From JAIVJZ01 sp035645695 (GTDB lineage: Bacteria; Acidobacteriota; Blastocatellia; Pyrinomonadales; Pyrinomonadaceae), in assembly GCA_035645695.1 (NCBI GenBank), contig DASQMC010000081.1, positions 1 to 64,000 on the forward strand: 64,000 bases of DNA, in the 5' to 3' direction. Positions 27,208 to 35,937 of the stretch are shown here, in pieces; the first letter of the stretch is position 1, and each line of letters begins with the position of its first letter. A model generated the notes under the pieces. It saw nothing but the letters and a program-made list of their open reading frames with translations, searched no databases and had not been told where the DNA came from. The position numbers and the translations under genes are program-made.

Positions 27208-27786
27208 ATGAGCACACGTTTCGGGACACTCGGCAACTTGATGAAGAAACAGGACTTGATCCTGAACGCAATCTGCCTGCTCTTTGCGATGGGCTTCGTC
27301 GTGATGGCTCTGTCGAACGTGCGCCGGGCGGGCAACTTTTTCTCCATAGATAGTCTCTTCATCACGCTCGTCAGCCTCCTGCTCGCCGGAATATTTATGG
27401 TCGTCCCGCTCCTCTGGGCGTATGAGAGCGGCTTGTTGAAGAATCTCTTCGCCGCGGAGGGCGACGACGTGCCGGCCGAGTCCGTCCCGGTTCACTTCGA
27501 GGGGACGACGAAACTATTCCTCGTCGTTCTCGGTGCGCTGTTAGTCCTCACCGTGGTCGAAGTCTTTCTGGCCTACGTTCAAGTGCCGCTCGTCTTGATG
27601 CTGACGATTCTGGTGGGTCTTTCGCTGATCAAAGCCGCGCTCATCCTCGCCTATTTTATGCACCTGCGTTACGAGCGCATGAGTCTGGTCTACACGCTGA
27701 TACCTATGCTCGTCATCTGCATCTGCCTTCTCTTTATCTTCTTCCCCGACAGTTTTCGTCTGCTCGGCCTACGTGCCTACAGGTGA
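27208..27786 (+). CDS. coxD: Cytochrome c oxidase subunit IV-like membrane protein
   Basis: A 192-residue protein with five hydrophobic helices. The C-terminal part (LTILVGLSLIKAALILAYFMHLRYERM) matches the prokaryotic subunit IV (COX4_pro) motif, with KxxLIxxxFMHL. The N-terminal part adds two helices (about 15-33 and 48-70), so the protein is longer than the common roughly 100-residue form. GAGAGGTGG lies before the ATG. Last core oxidase gene of the operon. Confidence 0.8.
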   Translation: MSTRFGTLGNLMKKQDLILNAICLLFAMGFVVMALSNVRRAGNFFSIDSLFITLVSLLLAGIFMVVPLLWAYESGLLKNLFAAEGDDVPAESVPVHFEGTTKLFLVVLGALLVLTVVEVFLAYVQVPLVLMLTILVGLSLIKAALILAYFMHLRYERMSLVYTLIPMLVICICLLFIFFPDSFRLLGLRAYR

Positions 27787-27790
27787 GGGA

Positions 27791-28045
27791 ATGAACAGGG
27801 CGACCGTTCGCAACATCGTCTTTTTGCTCGCGCTCTTGGCGGCGGGTTCGATCATGCTTGCGCCCGGCGCGCTCGCTCAATGCGCGATGTGCAAGGCATC
27901 GGCGGCAAATCTCGATAGCGTGTCGGCGCGCACTCTCAACCTCGCGACGTTGATCCTGCTCTGCCCGCCAGTCGCCATCTTCTGCGCCATCTTCGTCGTC
28001 GCCTACAAGCACCGCAACTCGCACGACGATGGCGACGAATCTTAA
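27791..28045 (+). CDS. Small exported CxxC protein with C-terminal membrane helix
   Basis: An 84-residue product. The N terminus is a signal-like hydrophobic segment ending in GALAQ, followed by CAMCKAS (a CxxC thiol or metal motif) and a second helix LATLILLCPPVAIFCAIFVV with a charged His/Asp-rich end. ATG 27791 was chosen because GTGAGGGA lies just before it. It follows the oxidase genes by four bases, suggesting a role in oxidase assembly or copper handling. That role is inferred from position and the CxxC motif only. Confidence 0.6.
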   Translation: MNRATVRNIVFLLALLAAGSIMLAPGALAQCAMCKASAANLDSVSARTLNLATLILLCPPVAIFCAIFVVAYKHRNSHDDGDES

Positions 28046-28065
28046 TCGCCGACGGAATCCGAATA

Positions 28066-28305
28066 ATGGCAAACGATCAAGCGCTCGCGCTCAACACCGA
28101 ACACCAAAGCATCCGCGGGCGCGCGTGCCCGCAGTGCGGCGGCAAGATCATCCCTTCCGACCGCGCTCTCTACGAAAGCAAGGCCGACCCGTCGTCAGTC
28201 TTCCCGCTCTGGCAGTGCGAGCGCTGCGGCTACGAACAGTTGAGCGAGCGGCCTCCGGCGTCGAAAAAACCTGCGTCGCACGCCGCGAAAAAAACGGAAG
28301 AGTAG
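28066..28305 (+). CDS. Small zinc-ribbon protein
   Basis: A 79-residue cytosolic protein with two Cys pairs, ACPQCGGK and QCERCGYE, spaced as a zinc ribbon (about residues 20-58), and a Lys/Ala-rich tail. No enzymatic motif is visible. It sits 20 bases after the previous small gene, in the oxidase operon direction. Function unknown; such proteins are commonly nucleic-acid or protein interaction modules. Confidence 0.65.
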   Translation: MANDQALALNTEHQSIRGRACPQCGGKIIPSDRALYESKADPSSVFPLWQCERCGYEQLSERPPASKKPASHAAKKTEE

Positions 28306-28487
28306 GGGCGCGTCGTCACGGCCGGTCGCGCGTAGAGAAACGGAGCGGCAGCCCATAGCCAGACAACATTTTGCCCCAAGCGCGGCGTCTCCCTTTTCCC
28401 ACGTCTCATTTCCGCAACCTCAACAGATATTATCGAGCGCGGCGCGGGTGTTATAATCCACGCATCTTTCGCCGTTTCCGACAATTC

Positions 28488-28916
28488 ATGGATTATTCAA
28501 TACTGCCGCACATCAACGCCTTGCTCAACGCGACGAGCGGGTTGCTCCTGCTCGCCGGGTTTTATTTCATCACCCGTCGCCGCAACATCAAAGCGCACCT
28601 GCGCGCCATGACATCGGCTGTCATCGTCTCCTGCATTTTTCTCGTCTCGTATCTGGTCTATCATTTCAACCACGGTTCGACGCGCTTCACCGGACAGGGG
28701 TACATCCGCCCCGTCTATTTTTTCATACTCCTGACTCACACGATTCTCGCTGTCATAATCGTGCCGCTCATCCTCGTTACGCTCTGGCGCGCGTGGCGCG
28801 GCGACTTCATACGACACCGCCGGATCGCGCGCTGGACGTTTCCGCTCTGGCTCTACGTCTCCGCGACGGGCGTCGTCGTCTATCTCATGCTCTATCAAAT
28901 TTACCCCTCGCGCTAG
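28488..28916 (+). CDS. DUF420 family membrane protein, oxidase-associated
   Basis: A 142-residue protein with four predicted helices. Blocks HINALLNATSGLLLLAGFYFI, RRRNIKAHLRAMTSAVIVSC and YFFILLTHTILAVIIVPLILVTLWRAW, with conserved His and Asn residues, match the DUF420 family (related to CtaM, needed for heme A-type oxidase activity in Firmicutes). ATG 28488 was chosen because it starts the conserved region. TATAAT at 28452-28457 may mark a local promoter, though no good -35 is seen. Confidence 0.8.
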   Translation: MDYSILPHINALLNATSGLLLLAGFYFITRRRNIKAHLRAMTSAVIVSCIFLVSYLVYHFNHGSTRFTGQGYIRPVYFFILLTHTILAVIIVPLILVTLWRAWRGDFIRHRRIARWTFPLWLYVSATGVVVYLMLYQIYPSR

Positions 28917-28945
28917 CGCGGGCGCGATCACAAGTGTCTTTCAAG

Positions 28946-29824
28946 ATGGACGGCGATAATTCAAACGGCAATCATCACGCCGGCACACACGCGGATGGGG
29001 GGGCGACAAATGCCCGCCGACGCTCGCCGTGGCCGCTCGCCGTCGTCGCCGCGCTCTTTATCCTGCTGCCGTTTCTCTCCTGGTACGGCACAACCTTCTG
29101 GCGCGAACTCGACGACGACGAGATCGAAAAATACCTGCACGACGAACAGAAGCCGCGCCACGTGCAACACGCGCTCGAACAGATCGACCGCCGCATCGTG
29201 AAAGGCGACGAGGGCGTCAAGCGTTGGTATCCGCAGGTGATACGGGTGGCGTCGAACCCCCTGCCGGATTTGCGTATGGCCGCAGCGTGGGTGATGGGCG
29301 ACGACAACAAGTCAGAAGAGTTTCACGCCGCTCTCAGACAGCTTCTCGTGGACGACGAACCGGCCGTGCGTCGCATGGCCGCGCTCTCGCTCTCGCGCTT
29401 CAACGACGCGGGAGGGCGAGCGGAGTTGCTGGCAATGCTCAGACCCTTCAGCGTGCGGTTCGCGGGGACGCCCATCACGACCCTGCCGATTGGCTCACAA
29501 GTGTCGAGGGGAGCGATGGTTGCGCGCGTGCGCGACGGCGACGGGAACGTGCAAGAAGTCCGCGCGCCGGTGGCGGGTAAAATCGAGAAGGTGTCCGCGG
29601 CCATGTCAACACCTCTCGCCGCGAACGAAGAGTTGCTCGTGCTCGCGCCCGACGGCAAAAACGCGTGGGAGGCTTTGCGTGCTCTGTACTTGGTGGGCGC
29701 GGCCGAAGACTTGCCCGAGATCGAGCGTTATGCACGGGGCGAAGTGGCTGGGATGCCGAATGAGATCAAAAAACAGGCGGCTCTGACGGCGGAAGCCATC
29801 AAGAGCCGCATCGCTCGCAAGTGA
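28946..29824 (+). CDS. Membrane-anchored HEAT-repeat protein with lipoyl-like domain
   Basis: A 292-residue product, with start at ATG 28946 or GTG 28934, neither with a good ribosome binding site. After a polar N terminus comes one membrane helix (WPLAVVAALFILLPFLSWYG, about 27-46). Then HEAT-like helices follow (about 90-165; LRMAAAWVMGDD...EPAVRRMAALSLSRF). Then a beta-rich module SRGAMVARVRDGDGN...VRAPVAGKIEKVSAAMSTPLAANEELLVLAPD resembles a biotinyl/lipoyl carrier domain but lacks the modified Lys. A helical tail ends the chain. Its place after oxidase accessory genes suggests an assembly factor; this is inference. Confidence 0.6.
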   Translation: MDGDNSNGNHHAGTHADGGATNARRRSPWPLAVVAALFILLPFLSWYGTTFWRELDDDEIEKYLHDEQKPRHVQHALEQIDRRIVKGDEGVKRWYPQVIRVASNPLPDLRMAAAWVMGDDNKSEEFHAALRQLLVDDEPAVRRMAALSLSRFNDAGGRAELLAMLRPFSVRFAGTPITTLPIGSQVSRGAMVARVRDGDGNVQEVRAPVAGKIEKVSAAMSTPLAANEELLVLAPDGKNAWEALRALYLVGAAEDLPEIERYARGEVAGMPNEIKKQAALTAEAIKSRIARK

Positions 29825-29862
29825 AATTGTCGCGAATTGAAGTTGTCGAGACGTGAAATTCT

Positions 29863-30228
29863 TTATCGCGCGGGGGGCGCGTCCGTGAGCGTCACGCCGT
29901 GCGCGGCTTCCCAGTCCTCGGTCGGAACCATTTCGATAGCATCCCACGGGCAGCCGTCGAGAAACGCGCCCTCCGGTCCTTTGCTGATGCACTTCTGACA
30001 CCCGATGCAAAGTTGCGGGTCAACTTCGATGCGACCGAACGGCGGGTGATCCTCGTCGGGAATCCAGAACATGCACGCTTCTATCGGGCAATACTCGATG
30101 CACGCGGGCGAACCGGCACAACCCGTGCAGCAGTCGGTGGTGATGGCAAGGATGCGCGGCTTCTTCTTGCGCGTGGCTTTACCGTCGCCCACAGACATCG
30201 GCCAGTGTTTTTCGATGATCTCAATCAT
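29863..30228 (-). CDS. Ferredoxin with two [4Fe-4S]-type Cys clusters
   Basis: A 121-residue cytosolic protein (start at the second Met, MIEIIEKHW; the longer form begins at 30276). Cluster blocks are CCTGCAGSPACIEYCPIEAC and CIGCQKCISKGPEGAFLDGCP. The second has 12 residues between its third and fourth Cys, much more than in bacterial 2[4Fe-4S] ferredoxins. The end AIEMVPTEDWEA is acidic. It is divergent from the gene at 30403 and has no clear redox partner next to it. Confidence 0.8.
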   Translation of the reverse strand: MIEIIEKHWPMSVGDGKATRKKKPRILAITTDCCTGCAGSPACIEYCPIEACMFWIPDEDHPPFGRIEVDPQLCIGCQKCISKGPEGAFLDGCPWDAIEMVPTEDWEAAHGVTLTDAPPAR

Positions 30229-30402
30229 TGGCGTGTGTTCTCCCGTGCGGCTATCGTGGTCTGACGTGCGACACACACTTTAACACGGCCACAGGTGCGG
30301 CTCAATCAACTTTTTGGCGCGCTCGCTGGGCGTGCTTGAATGTAGCCGCATAAAGAGATAAAACTAACCGCACACCTAATCACATAAGGAGACTCTACAG
30401 CG

Positions 30403-31185
30403 ATGAACACAGTCGCCGGAATTTTCCAGACGCGCGAAGACGCTCTGCGCGCCGTCGAAAGCATGCGCAGCCTCGGTCTGTCGGACGATAACCTGAGCTT
30501 CCTCTCGCCGGGCGCGACCGCGTCTGAGACTGAATCTGAGGTGCTGACAAGCGACACGGAACAGCCGGGCATGGGCAACGCGCTCGGCGGCCTTGTCGGC
30601 GGTGCGATGGGTGCGGCGGGCGGCATGACGCTCGGCGCGGCGGCGGCCAGCCTGCTCGTTCCCGGCGTCGGGCCGATCATGGCGGCGGGCATCGTCGGCG
30701 CGGCTCTGTTCGGCGCGGGCGGCGCGGCGGCGGGGATGGCCGCGGGCGGCGCGCTCGAAGGGCAAATCGCCGACGGTCTGCCGCACGACGAGCTTTTCGT
30801 CTATGAAGACGCGCTCAGGCAGGGACGCACGGTCGTCATCGCGCAGTTGGAAGACGACGGGCAGGTCGAGGACGTGCGCGCGGCACTCGACGCTGCGGGC
30901 GCGGAGAGCATTGACGCGGCGCGCGAAAGCTGGTGGGTCGGCCTGCGCGACGCAGAGGACGAGGATTACACCGCGCAGGGTCGCGACTTTAAAACCGACG
31001 AGCCGCTTTATCGTCGCGGCTTCGAGGCGGCCTTGCATCCACACCTGCGCGGCGCGTCATACGCGGAGTCGGCGGAACGCTTGCGCGAAAGATACAGCGA
31101 TGATTACGAGCACGATGCCTTCCGGCGCGGCTACGAGCGCGGCCATAGCTATCATCAAACATTGCGGGAGCGCCACGAGAATTGA
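30403..31185 (+). CDS. Glycine-zipper stress-type protein
   Basis: A 260-residue protein. The N-terminal 50 residues (VAGIFQTREDALRAVESMRSLGLSDDNLSFLSP) resemble the general stress protein 17M/YflT-like alpha-beta module. Residues about 58-125 form a Gly/Ala-rich double membrane-insertion region (GGLVGGAMGAAGG, AAGMAAGGALEG). Another alpha-beta segment (about 130-170) and a charged, Tyr/Arg-rich tail follow. AAGGAG lies about 12 bases before ATG 30403. It ends in a TTGA overlap with a tiny downstream gene, so the two are probably co-translated. Confidence 0.7.
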   Translation: MNTVAGIFQTREDALRAVESMRSLGLSDDNLSFLSPGATASETESEVLTSDTEQPGMGNALGGLVGGAMGAAGGMTLGAAAASLLVPGVGPIMAAGIVGAALFGAGGAAAGMAAGGALEGQIADGLPHDELFVYEDALRQGRTVVIAQLEDDGQVEDVRAALDAAGAESIDAARESWWVGLRDAEDEDYTAQGRDFKTDEPLYRRGFEAALHPHLRGASYAESAERLRERYSDDYEHDAFRRGYERGHSYHQTLRERHEN

Positions 31186-31349
31186 AAGACACGCTGCTGA
31201 GCATCGCGCTGCTGGCCGTCATACTCATCGTCAGCGCGCTCATCACGAACTGGTTCGCGCGCACGATGTACAACCGTTGTCCCTCGTGCGCCACGCTCAA
31301 TGCGAAGCGTCGAGCGCAGTGTCGCTCCTGTAACGGCGCTTTGAAATAA
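31182..31349 (+). CDS. Tiny membrane protein with zinc-ribbon tail
   Basis: A 55-residue product starting at TTG 31182, which overlaps the stop codon of the gene before it (TTGA). One membrane helix (LLSIALLAVILIVSALITNWF) is followed by a short basic segment and two Cys pairs, CPSC and CRSC, forming a possible zinc ribbon. The overlap and GGGAG upstream suggest translational coupling. It is probably a partner of the glycine-zipper protein; function is unknown. Confidence 0.6.
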   Translation: MKDTLLSIALLAVILIVSALITNWFARTMYNRCPSCATLNAKRRAQCRSCNGALK

Positions 31350-31405
31350 CGGCGCGAAACACATCTGGAAATAAGCGCGAGAGAGTTTGAATTTGGAGTT
31401 GACGG

Positions 31406-33229
31406 ATGCATCGTCTTAGCGGCCTGTGTGCCCTACTGTTTTTGCTAATCACCATGACTAACGAATCAAACGCCCAAAGAACGACCACGCCCGTTCCGCC
31501 CGACTGGCAGACGCACGCCGAGCGAACCGATTACCGCGAGTCGCCCCGCTATGAAGAGACGCTCGCCTACTGTCGCAAACTCGCGGCCGCCGCGCCAACG
31601 CAAATCCGGCTCGGCGATTTCGGCCGTAGCGGCGAAGGCCGCGCGCTGCCGCTCGTAATCGCCGCGACGGGCGGAGCGTTTACCCCGGAGGCCGCGCGCC
31701 GCGCGGGCAAGGTAGTCGTGTTCGTGCAGGCGAACATTCACGCGGGCGAAACCGACGGCAAGGACGCCGGTCTTGCTCTCTTGCGCGACATCGTCGTGTT
31801 GAAGACGCAGCCGCGCCTGCTCGAACACGTCACGCTCCTCTTCGTCCCGATCTACAACGTTGACGGACATGAGCGGCGCAGCCCTTACAACCGCATCAAC
31901 CAGAACGGCCCGGAAGAGATGGGCTGGCGCGCGAACGCGACGAACCTCAACCTCAACCGCGATTACATGAAGGCCGATGCGCCGGAGACGCGCGCGTGGC
32001 TGCGCCTGTGGAACGAGTGGAATCCGGAGTTGTTCATTGATTGCCACGTCACGGACGGCGCGGATTTTCGCTACAACGTGACCTATCAGTTCGAGCAGCA
32101 CGACAACGTCCCGCAGCCCTTGCGCGATTGGATGCGTGCGGCCTTCGACGGGCGCATCGTCCCCGCAACCGAGGCGCTCGGCAATTTGCTCACGACCTAC
32201 ATGGAATTTCGCGATAACCGCGATCCCGTCAATAAGGGGGTCGAAGGTTTTATCGGCACGCCGCGCTTCGCCACCGGCTACGCGCCCCTGCGCAACCGGC
32301 CTGCGCTCCTCATCGAGACGCACATGCTGAAAGATTACCGCACACGCGTGCGCGCGACTTATGATCTGCTGCGCTCGGCGTTGGAGGACGTGAACCGCGA
32401 CCCGGCGGGCTGGTTACGTGCGGCGAAAGAGACTGACGAAAGGGTCGTTGGAGAGGGAAGCGCGTATAACCCGGAGCAGAAGGTCGCGCTCAGGATAGCG
32501 TTCACGGATAAGTCTGTGCCGCGCGTGATCAAGGGCGTCGAGTTCAGGCGCGAATTGAGCGACGTGTCGGGCGCGGTACGCGTCGTCTATGGAACGAAAC
32601 CCTACGACTACACTGTGCCGTTCTTCAACGAGAGCCGCGCCACCGTCTCGGTCTCGACGCCGCTCTATTACATCATCCCGCCGCAATGGACTGAGACGGT
32701 CGAAGTTCTCGCCGCCCACGGCGTTCGCATGCAACGTCTGGCCGAGCCGTTGACGGTAGAGGTGGAAAGCTATCGCTTCTCGGAGGTGAAATGGGCGTCC
32801 GCGTCGTTTGAAAACCGGCTGCCAGTGTCGCAGAAGAACCAGCTTGTGCGCGAACGACGGACGTATGCAGCGAATTCGGTCGTCGTGCCGCTGGCACAGG
32901 CCGCCGGGCGTCTCGTCGTCAACCTGCTCGAACCGGATGCGCCCGACTCTTTGCTCTACTGGGGCTTCTTCAATTCGATTTTCGAGCAGAAGGAATACGG
33001 CGAAGGCTACGTGTTGGAAAAACTTGCACGCGAGATGCTGGCGAAGGACGAAAAATTGCGAGAGGAATTTGAACGCCGCGTGGCAAACGACCCGCCTTTC
33101 GCCGCGAGCGCGCGTGAACGCCTGCGATTCTTTTACGAACGCTCGCCCTACTACGACCCGCTGATGAATCTCTACCCGGTCGGGCGCGTGACAACACCGC
33201 TCAAGGCGCGGCTCGTCGATTTTCGTTAA
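31406..33229 (+). CDS. Secreted zinc carboxypeptidase, M14 family
   Basis: A 607-residue metallopeptidase. A signal peptide (about 1-22) is followed by the M14 domain. Zinc ligands are visible in NIHAGETDG (His112 and Glu115) with the third His in FIDCHVTDGADF, and the catalytic Glu probably lies in LLIETHMLKDY. A C-terminal region of about 270 residues has a Tyr/Val-rich beta pattern (VSVSTPLYYIIPPQW) and helical ends. Predicted to cleave peptides outside the cytosol. A strong terminator follows. Confidence 0.88.
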   Translation: MHRLSGLCALLFLLITMTNESNAQRTTTPVPPDWQTHAERTDYRESPRYEETLAYCRKLAAAAPTQIRLGDFGRSGEGRALPLVIAATGGAFTPEAARRAGKVVVFVQANIHAGETDGKDAGLALLRDIVVLKTQPRLLEHVTLLFVPIYNVDGHERRSPYNRINQNGPEEMGWRANATNLNLNRDYMKADAPETRAWLRLWNEWNPELFIDCHVTDGADFRYNVTYQFEQHDNVPQPLRDWMRAAFDGRIVPATEALGNLLTTYMEFRDNRDPVNKGVEGFIGTPRFATGYAPLRNRPALLIETHMLKDYRTRVRATYDLLRSALEDVNRDPAGWLRAAKETDERVVGEGSAYNPEQKVALRIAFTDKSVPRVIKGVEFRRELSDVSGAVRVVYGTKPYDYTVPFFNESRATVSVSTPLYYIIPPQWTETVEVLAAHGVRMQRLAEPLTVEVESYRFSEVKWASASFENRLPVSQKNQLVRERRTYAANSVVVPLAQAAGRLVVNLLEPDAPDSLLYWGFFNSIFEQKEYGEGYVLEKLAREMLAKDEKLREEFERRVANDPPFAASARERLRFFYERSPYYDPLMNLYPVGRVTTPLKARLVDFR

Positions 33230-33261
33230 GCGCGCTTATTACTGAAAGTGTGCCTGCAAAT

Positions 33262-33311
33262 GAAAAGGGATGCGGTTCAGTTAAGACCGCATCCCTTTTC
33301 CCGATTTTTTT
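33262..33311 (+). terminator. Rho-independent terminator after the M14 peptidase gene
   Basis: A 15-bp perfect stem, GAAAAGGGATGCGGT (33262-33276) and ACCGCATCCCTTTTC (33286-33300), has a 9-base loop and is followed by a T-run (33305-33312). The A-rich left arm also gives a U-run on the opposite strand, so it may serve the convergent small gene as well. Confidence 0.9.
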
Positions 33312-33335
33312 TATGTACCGCCCGCGCCGTACTGA

Positions 33336-33482
33336 CTAAACCGTGCGTCTACCGGTCAACAGATTGACCACGAGCACGATGAGAGCCACGACTAAGAGCA
33401 GATGAATGAGACTGCCGCCGATGCCGCCGAGCAGCCCGAGCAACCACAACACCAGAAGCACCACCAGAATTGTCCACAACAT
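33336..33482 (-). CDS. Small hydrophobic protein, lmo0937/DUF5670 type
   Basis: A 48-residue product: MLWTILVVLLVLWLLGLLGG, a Gly-rich turn, then a second helix ending VVNLLTGRRTV. This matches the lmo0937-type family of tiny membrane proteins, often linked to stress genes. AAGGAG lies 9 bases before the ATG, a near-perfect ribosome binding site. A palindrome GGTTCA-TTG-TGAACC (33525-33539) lies upstream. A second protein of the same type is at 59711. Confidence 0.85.
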   Translation of the reverse strand: MLWTILVVLLVLWLLGLLGGIGGSLIHLLLVVALIVLVVNLLTGRRTV

Positions 33483-34105
33483 GTTCACACTCTCCTTAGC
33501 AAAAGTTTGATGTCAAATTCTCCCGGTTCATTGTGAACCCGCCTGCACTCTCTAGTGCAATGTGCATGCCAGCCCTCGCCACATTTCTCCTTTGAAACAT
33601 AAAGCCTTGCAGTTGATAACTTTGACCGTTTAACCGCGCTGATGAGAGCGAATTAAGTTACCCCGGCGACGGCTCCCTTGTATGGAATTGCGCCGCTTGT
33701 TGACCGCTGCCAGTGTCCTAAATCAGGGCAAGGCGGGTAAATCGAACTTCAAATCTTCGCCGGGGCGGCAACCTCCTTTGATTTTTTTATCATCCGAGAG
33801 TGGTAAATGCCGGATTCAAACCCGGTCGCGGGAAATCGAGATTTTTCGCACCGCACGACAGACACAGATAAAAGACATTTGACTGGACTCAGAGCGACGG
33901 CGAATGCTAGAGTAATTTTAAGGTTTGCGGCTGCTCCCGCCGCGCCCGCGTTCAGAAGTAGATAGGCTCCTACCGCAAATTCCGCGCGTCGGCCTTCTCA
34001 GCCGGGTTCGTTCCCTCTGTAAATAATTTTAGACTCTTGATAGCTCAAAGCGGCGATTGGTCGTTCAGCGGAAAACTGCCAAACGTCGCAACCGGAGAAA
34101 TTCAA
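33483..34105. other. Long intergenic region without a convincing gene
   Basis: About 620 bases between a minus-strand small gene and the FtsH-like gene. It holds the GGTTCA/TGAACC palindrome near 33530 and AT-rich stretches around 33600 and 33790. TTGACT at 33879-33884 has no -10 at proper spacing. A 66-codon open frame at 33682-33882 lacks a ribosome binding site and family features. The region probably holds divergent promoters. Confidence 0.5.
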
Positions 34106-35899
34106 ATGCCATTTTCACGTCTGCTCCCCCGCACGCAAAAGACCGGCCTCACGCTCGTCGGCATCGGCGCGATCTCGGCGCTGCTCATGGTCGTCATCTT
34201 TCAGACCTTTTACTTCGCCCGCCAGCCCATCGTGCAAAACGTCAACTACACGGAACTGCACGCATTGATGGGCGACGCGGCCGTCAGGTCTCTGATGGTT
34301 GACGGCGAAATGATGATGATCGAGAAAATTGACGGCACGCGCACGCAGGCCATCGTTACCAACGCGGTCGCGCAGCAAGAGATCATCAGCGTCTTTGAGA
34401 AAAAGAGACTGCCCGTCGTCTTCAACACGATGCAGCCGGGGCGACTCGCCTCCGCGCTGAATTGGATTATCGCCTTGCTCACGCTCGCCGTGATCGGCTT
34501 CGTCGGTTGGCGCATGTACACCAGCATGAGCGGCGGTCAGGGCGATTTCGAGTTGACAGATGCGAGCGGTTCACAGAAGGCCACATTCGCCGATGTCGCG
34601 GGCGTCGATGAGGCGAAAAATGAGTTGGCTGAGACAATCGAATTTTTGCGTGACCCTTTGCGGTTTGGCCGTCTTGGCGGTCGAGCGCCGCGAGGCATAC
34701 TTCTCTCAGGCTCGCCGGGAACCGGCAAGACCCTGCTCGCGCGCGCCGCCGCCAACGAAGCGAACGTGCCTTTCCTTTCAGTTTCGGGTTCTAGCTTTCA
34801 AGAGAAATTCGCCGGTCTGGGCGCGGCGCGCGTCCGTCGTCTCTTCGCACGCGCCCGCAAACTCGCGCCCTGCGTCGTGTTCATTGACGAGATCGACGCG
34901 CTCGGACGGCGGCGCGGCAGGGGCAGCGATTCCGCATCGGCCGATCAGGATCAGACGCTCAACCAACTTCTGATCGAGATGGACGGTTTCAAGCAACTCG
35001 AAGGCGTCGTCATCATCGCCTCGACAAATCGCCCCGACATCCTCGATCAAGCTCTGACGCGCCCCGGCCGGTTCGACCGCGAGATCGCCGTCAACCTCGC
35101 GGATGCGCGCGGCCGCGAAGAAATCCTGCGCGTCCACGCACGAAAGTTGACGCTCGCGCCCGACCTCGAACTCAACTGGATCGCGCGCGGCACGCCCGGT
35201 TTCTCCGGCGCAGACCTCGCCAACCTCCTAAACGAAGCCGCCATCGCCGCAACCCGGCACAACGCCGACGCCGTTCGACGCGAGCACGTCGAATACGCAC
35301 GCGACAAGATTTTGATGGGCGCGGAACGCCACGGCTTCATGATGGATGAAGAGGAACGCTACGCGACGGCCGTCCACGAAGCGGGACACGTCGCCGTCGG
35401 CCTCGACGTGAAACACGGCGACCCGATTCACAAAGTCTCGATCCTCCCGCGCGGGCGCGCCCTCGGCGTCACGCAGTCTTTGCCCGAGCGCGACCGGCTG
35501 ATGAAGAAGCGCGAATATCTCGAAGATCAGATCGCGCTGCTTTTGGGCGGACGCGCCGCCGAGCAGATACTTCTGGAGACGATGACGGCGGGCGCGTCCA
35601 ACGACATCGAGCGCGCCGTAGAGATCGCGCGCAAGATGGTTTCGGAGTTCGGCATGAGTCCGCTCGGGCCGATTCACCTCGGCAAACCGGAAGACCCGCA
35701 CAGCCAATCGCTGCTGGATCGCGTGGAAAATGCGACGAACGACATCATCAACGCGCAGATGGCACGTGCCTGCGAGATCGTCGAAGCGCGCCGCGAGGAA
35801 ATTCTTCAACTCACGGCCGGTTTGATGGCGCGCGACACGCTCGAAGCCGATGAGATTCAAGAATGCTTCGGCATCAAATCGGCGAGCCGGGCGGCGTGA
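34106..35899 (+). CDS. ftsH: FtsH-like membrane AAA+ zinc protease
   Basis: Membrane-bound, ATP-driven protease for misfolded membrane proteins. ATG 34106 (GGAGAA 8 bases upstream) gives 597 residues. Two N-terminal helices (about 14-33 and 115-133) enclose a small outer domain. Walker A GSPGTGKT (202-209), Walker B VVFIDEIDALG, an SRH block with TNRPDILDQALTRPGRFDR and the HEAGH zinc site (424-428) are all present. The pore segment reads KFAGLGA where FtsH usually has MFVGVGA, so this is a diverged paralogue. No partner gene is next to it. Confidence 0.93.
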   Translation: MPFSRLLPRTQKTGLTLVGIGAISALLMVVIFQTFYFARQPIVQNVNYTELHALMGDAAVRSLMVDGEMMMIEKIDGTRTQAIVTNAVAQQEIISVFEKKRLPVVFNTMQPGRLASALNWIIALLTLAVIGFVGWRMYTSMSGGQGDFELTDASGSQKATFADVAGVDEAKNELAETIEFLRDPLRFGRLGGRAPRGILLSGSPGTGKTLLARAAANEANVPFLSVSGSSFQEKFAGLGAARVRRLFARARKLAPCVVFIDEIDALGRRRGRGSDSASADQDQTLNQLLIEMDGFKQLEGVVIIASTNRPDILDQALTRPGRFDREIAVNLADARGREEILRVHARKLTLAPDLELNWIARGTPGFSGADLANLLNEAAIAATRHNADAVRREHVEYARDKILMGAERHGFMMDEEERYATAVHEAGHVAVGLDVKHGDPIHKVSILPRGRALGVTQSLPERDRLMKKREYLEDQIALLLGGRAAEQILLETMTAGASNDIERAVEIARKMVSEFGMSPLGPIHLGKPEDPHSQSLLDRVENATNDIINAQMARACEIVEARREEILQLTAGLMARDTLEADEIQECFGIKSASRAA

Positions 35900-35937
35900 A
35901 GAATCGCTATAGTCCATCAGTGTGTCCGGGGATGGTT

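Noticed and set aside
33806..33832. T-arm-like sequence GCCGG-ATTCAAA-CCCGGT
   Set aside because: No anticodon arm, D arm or acceptor stem can be drawn around it, so it is not a tRNA gene.
33682..33882. 66-codon open frame in the long intergenic region
   Set aside because: No ribosome binding site, no recognisable domain, and composition like non-coding DNA.
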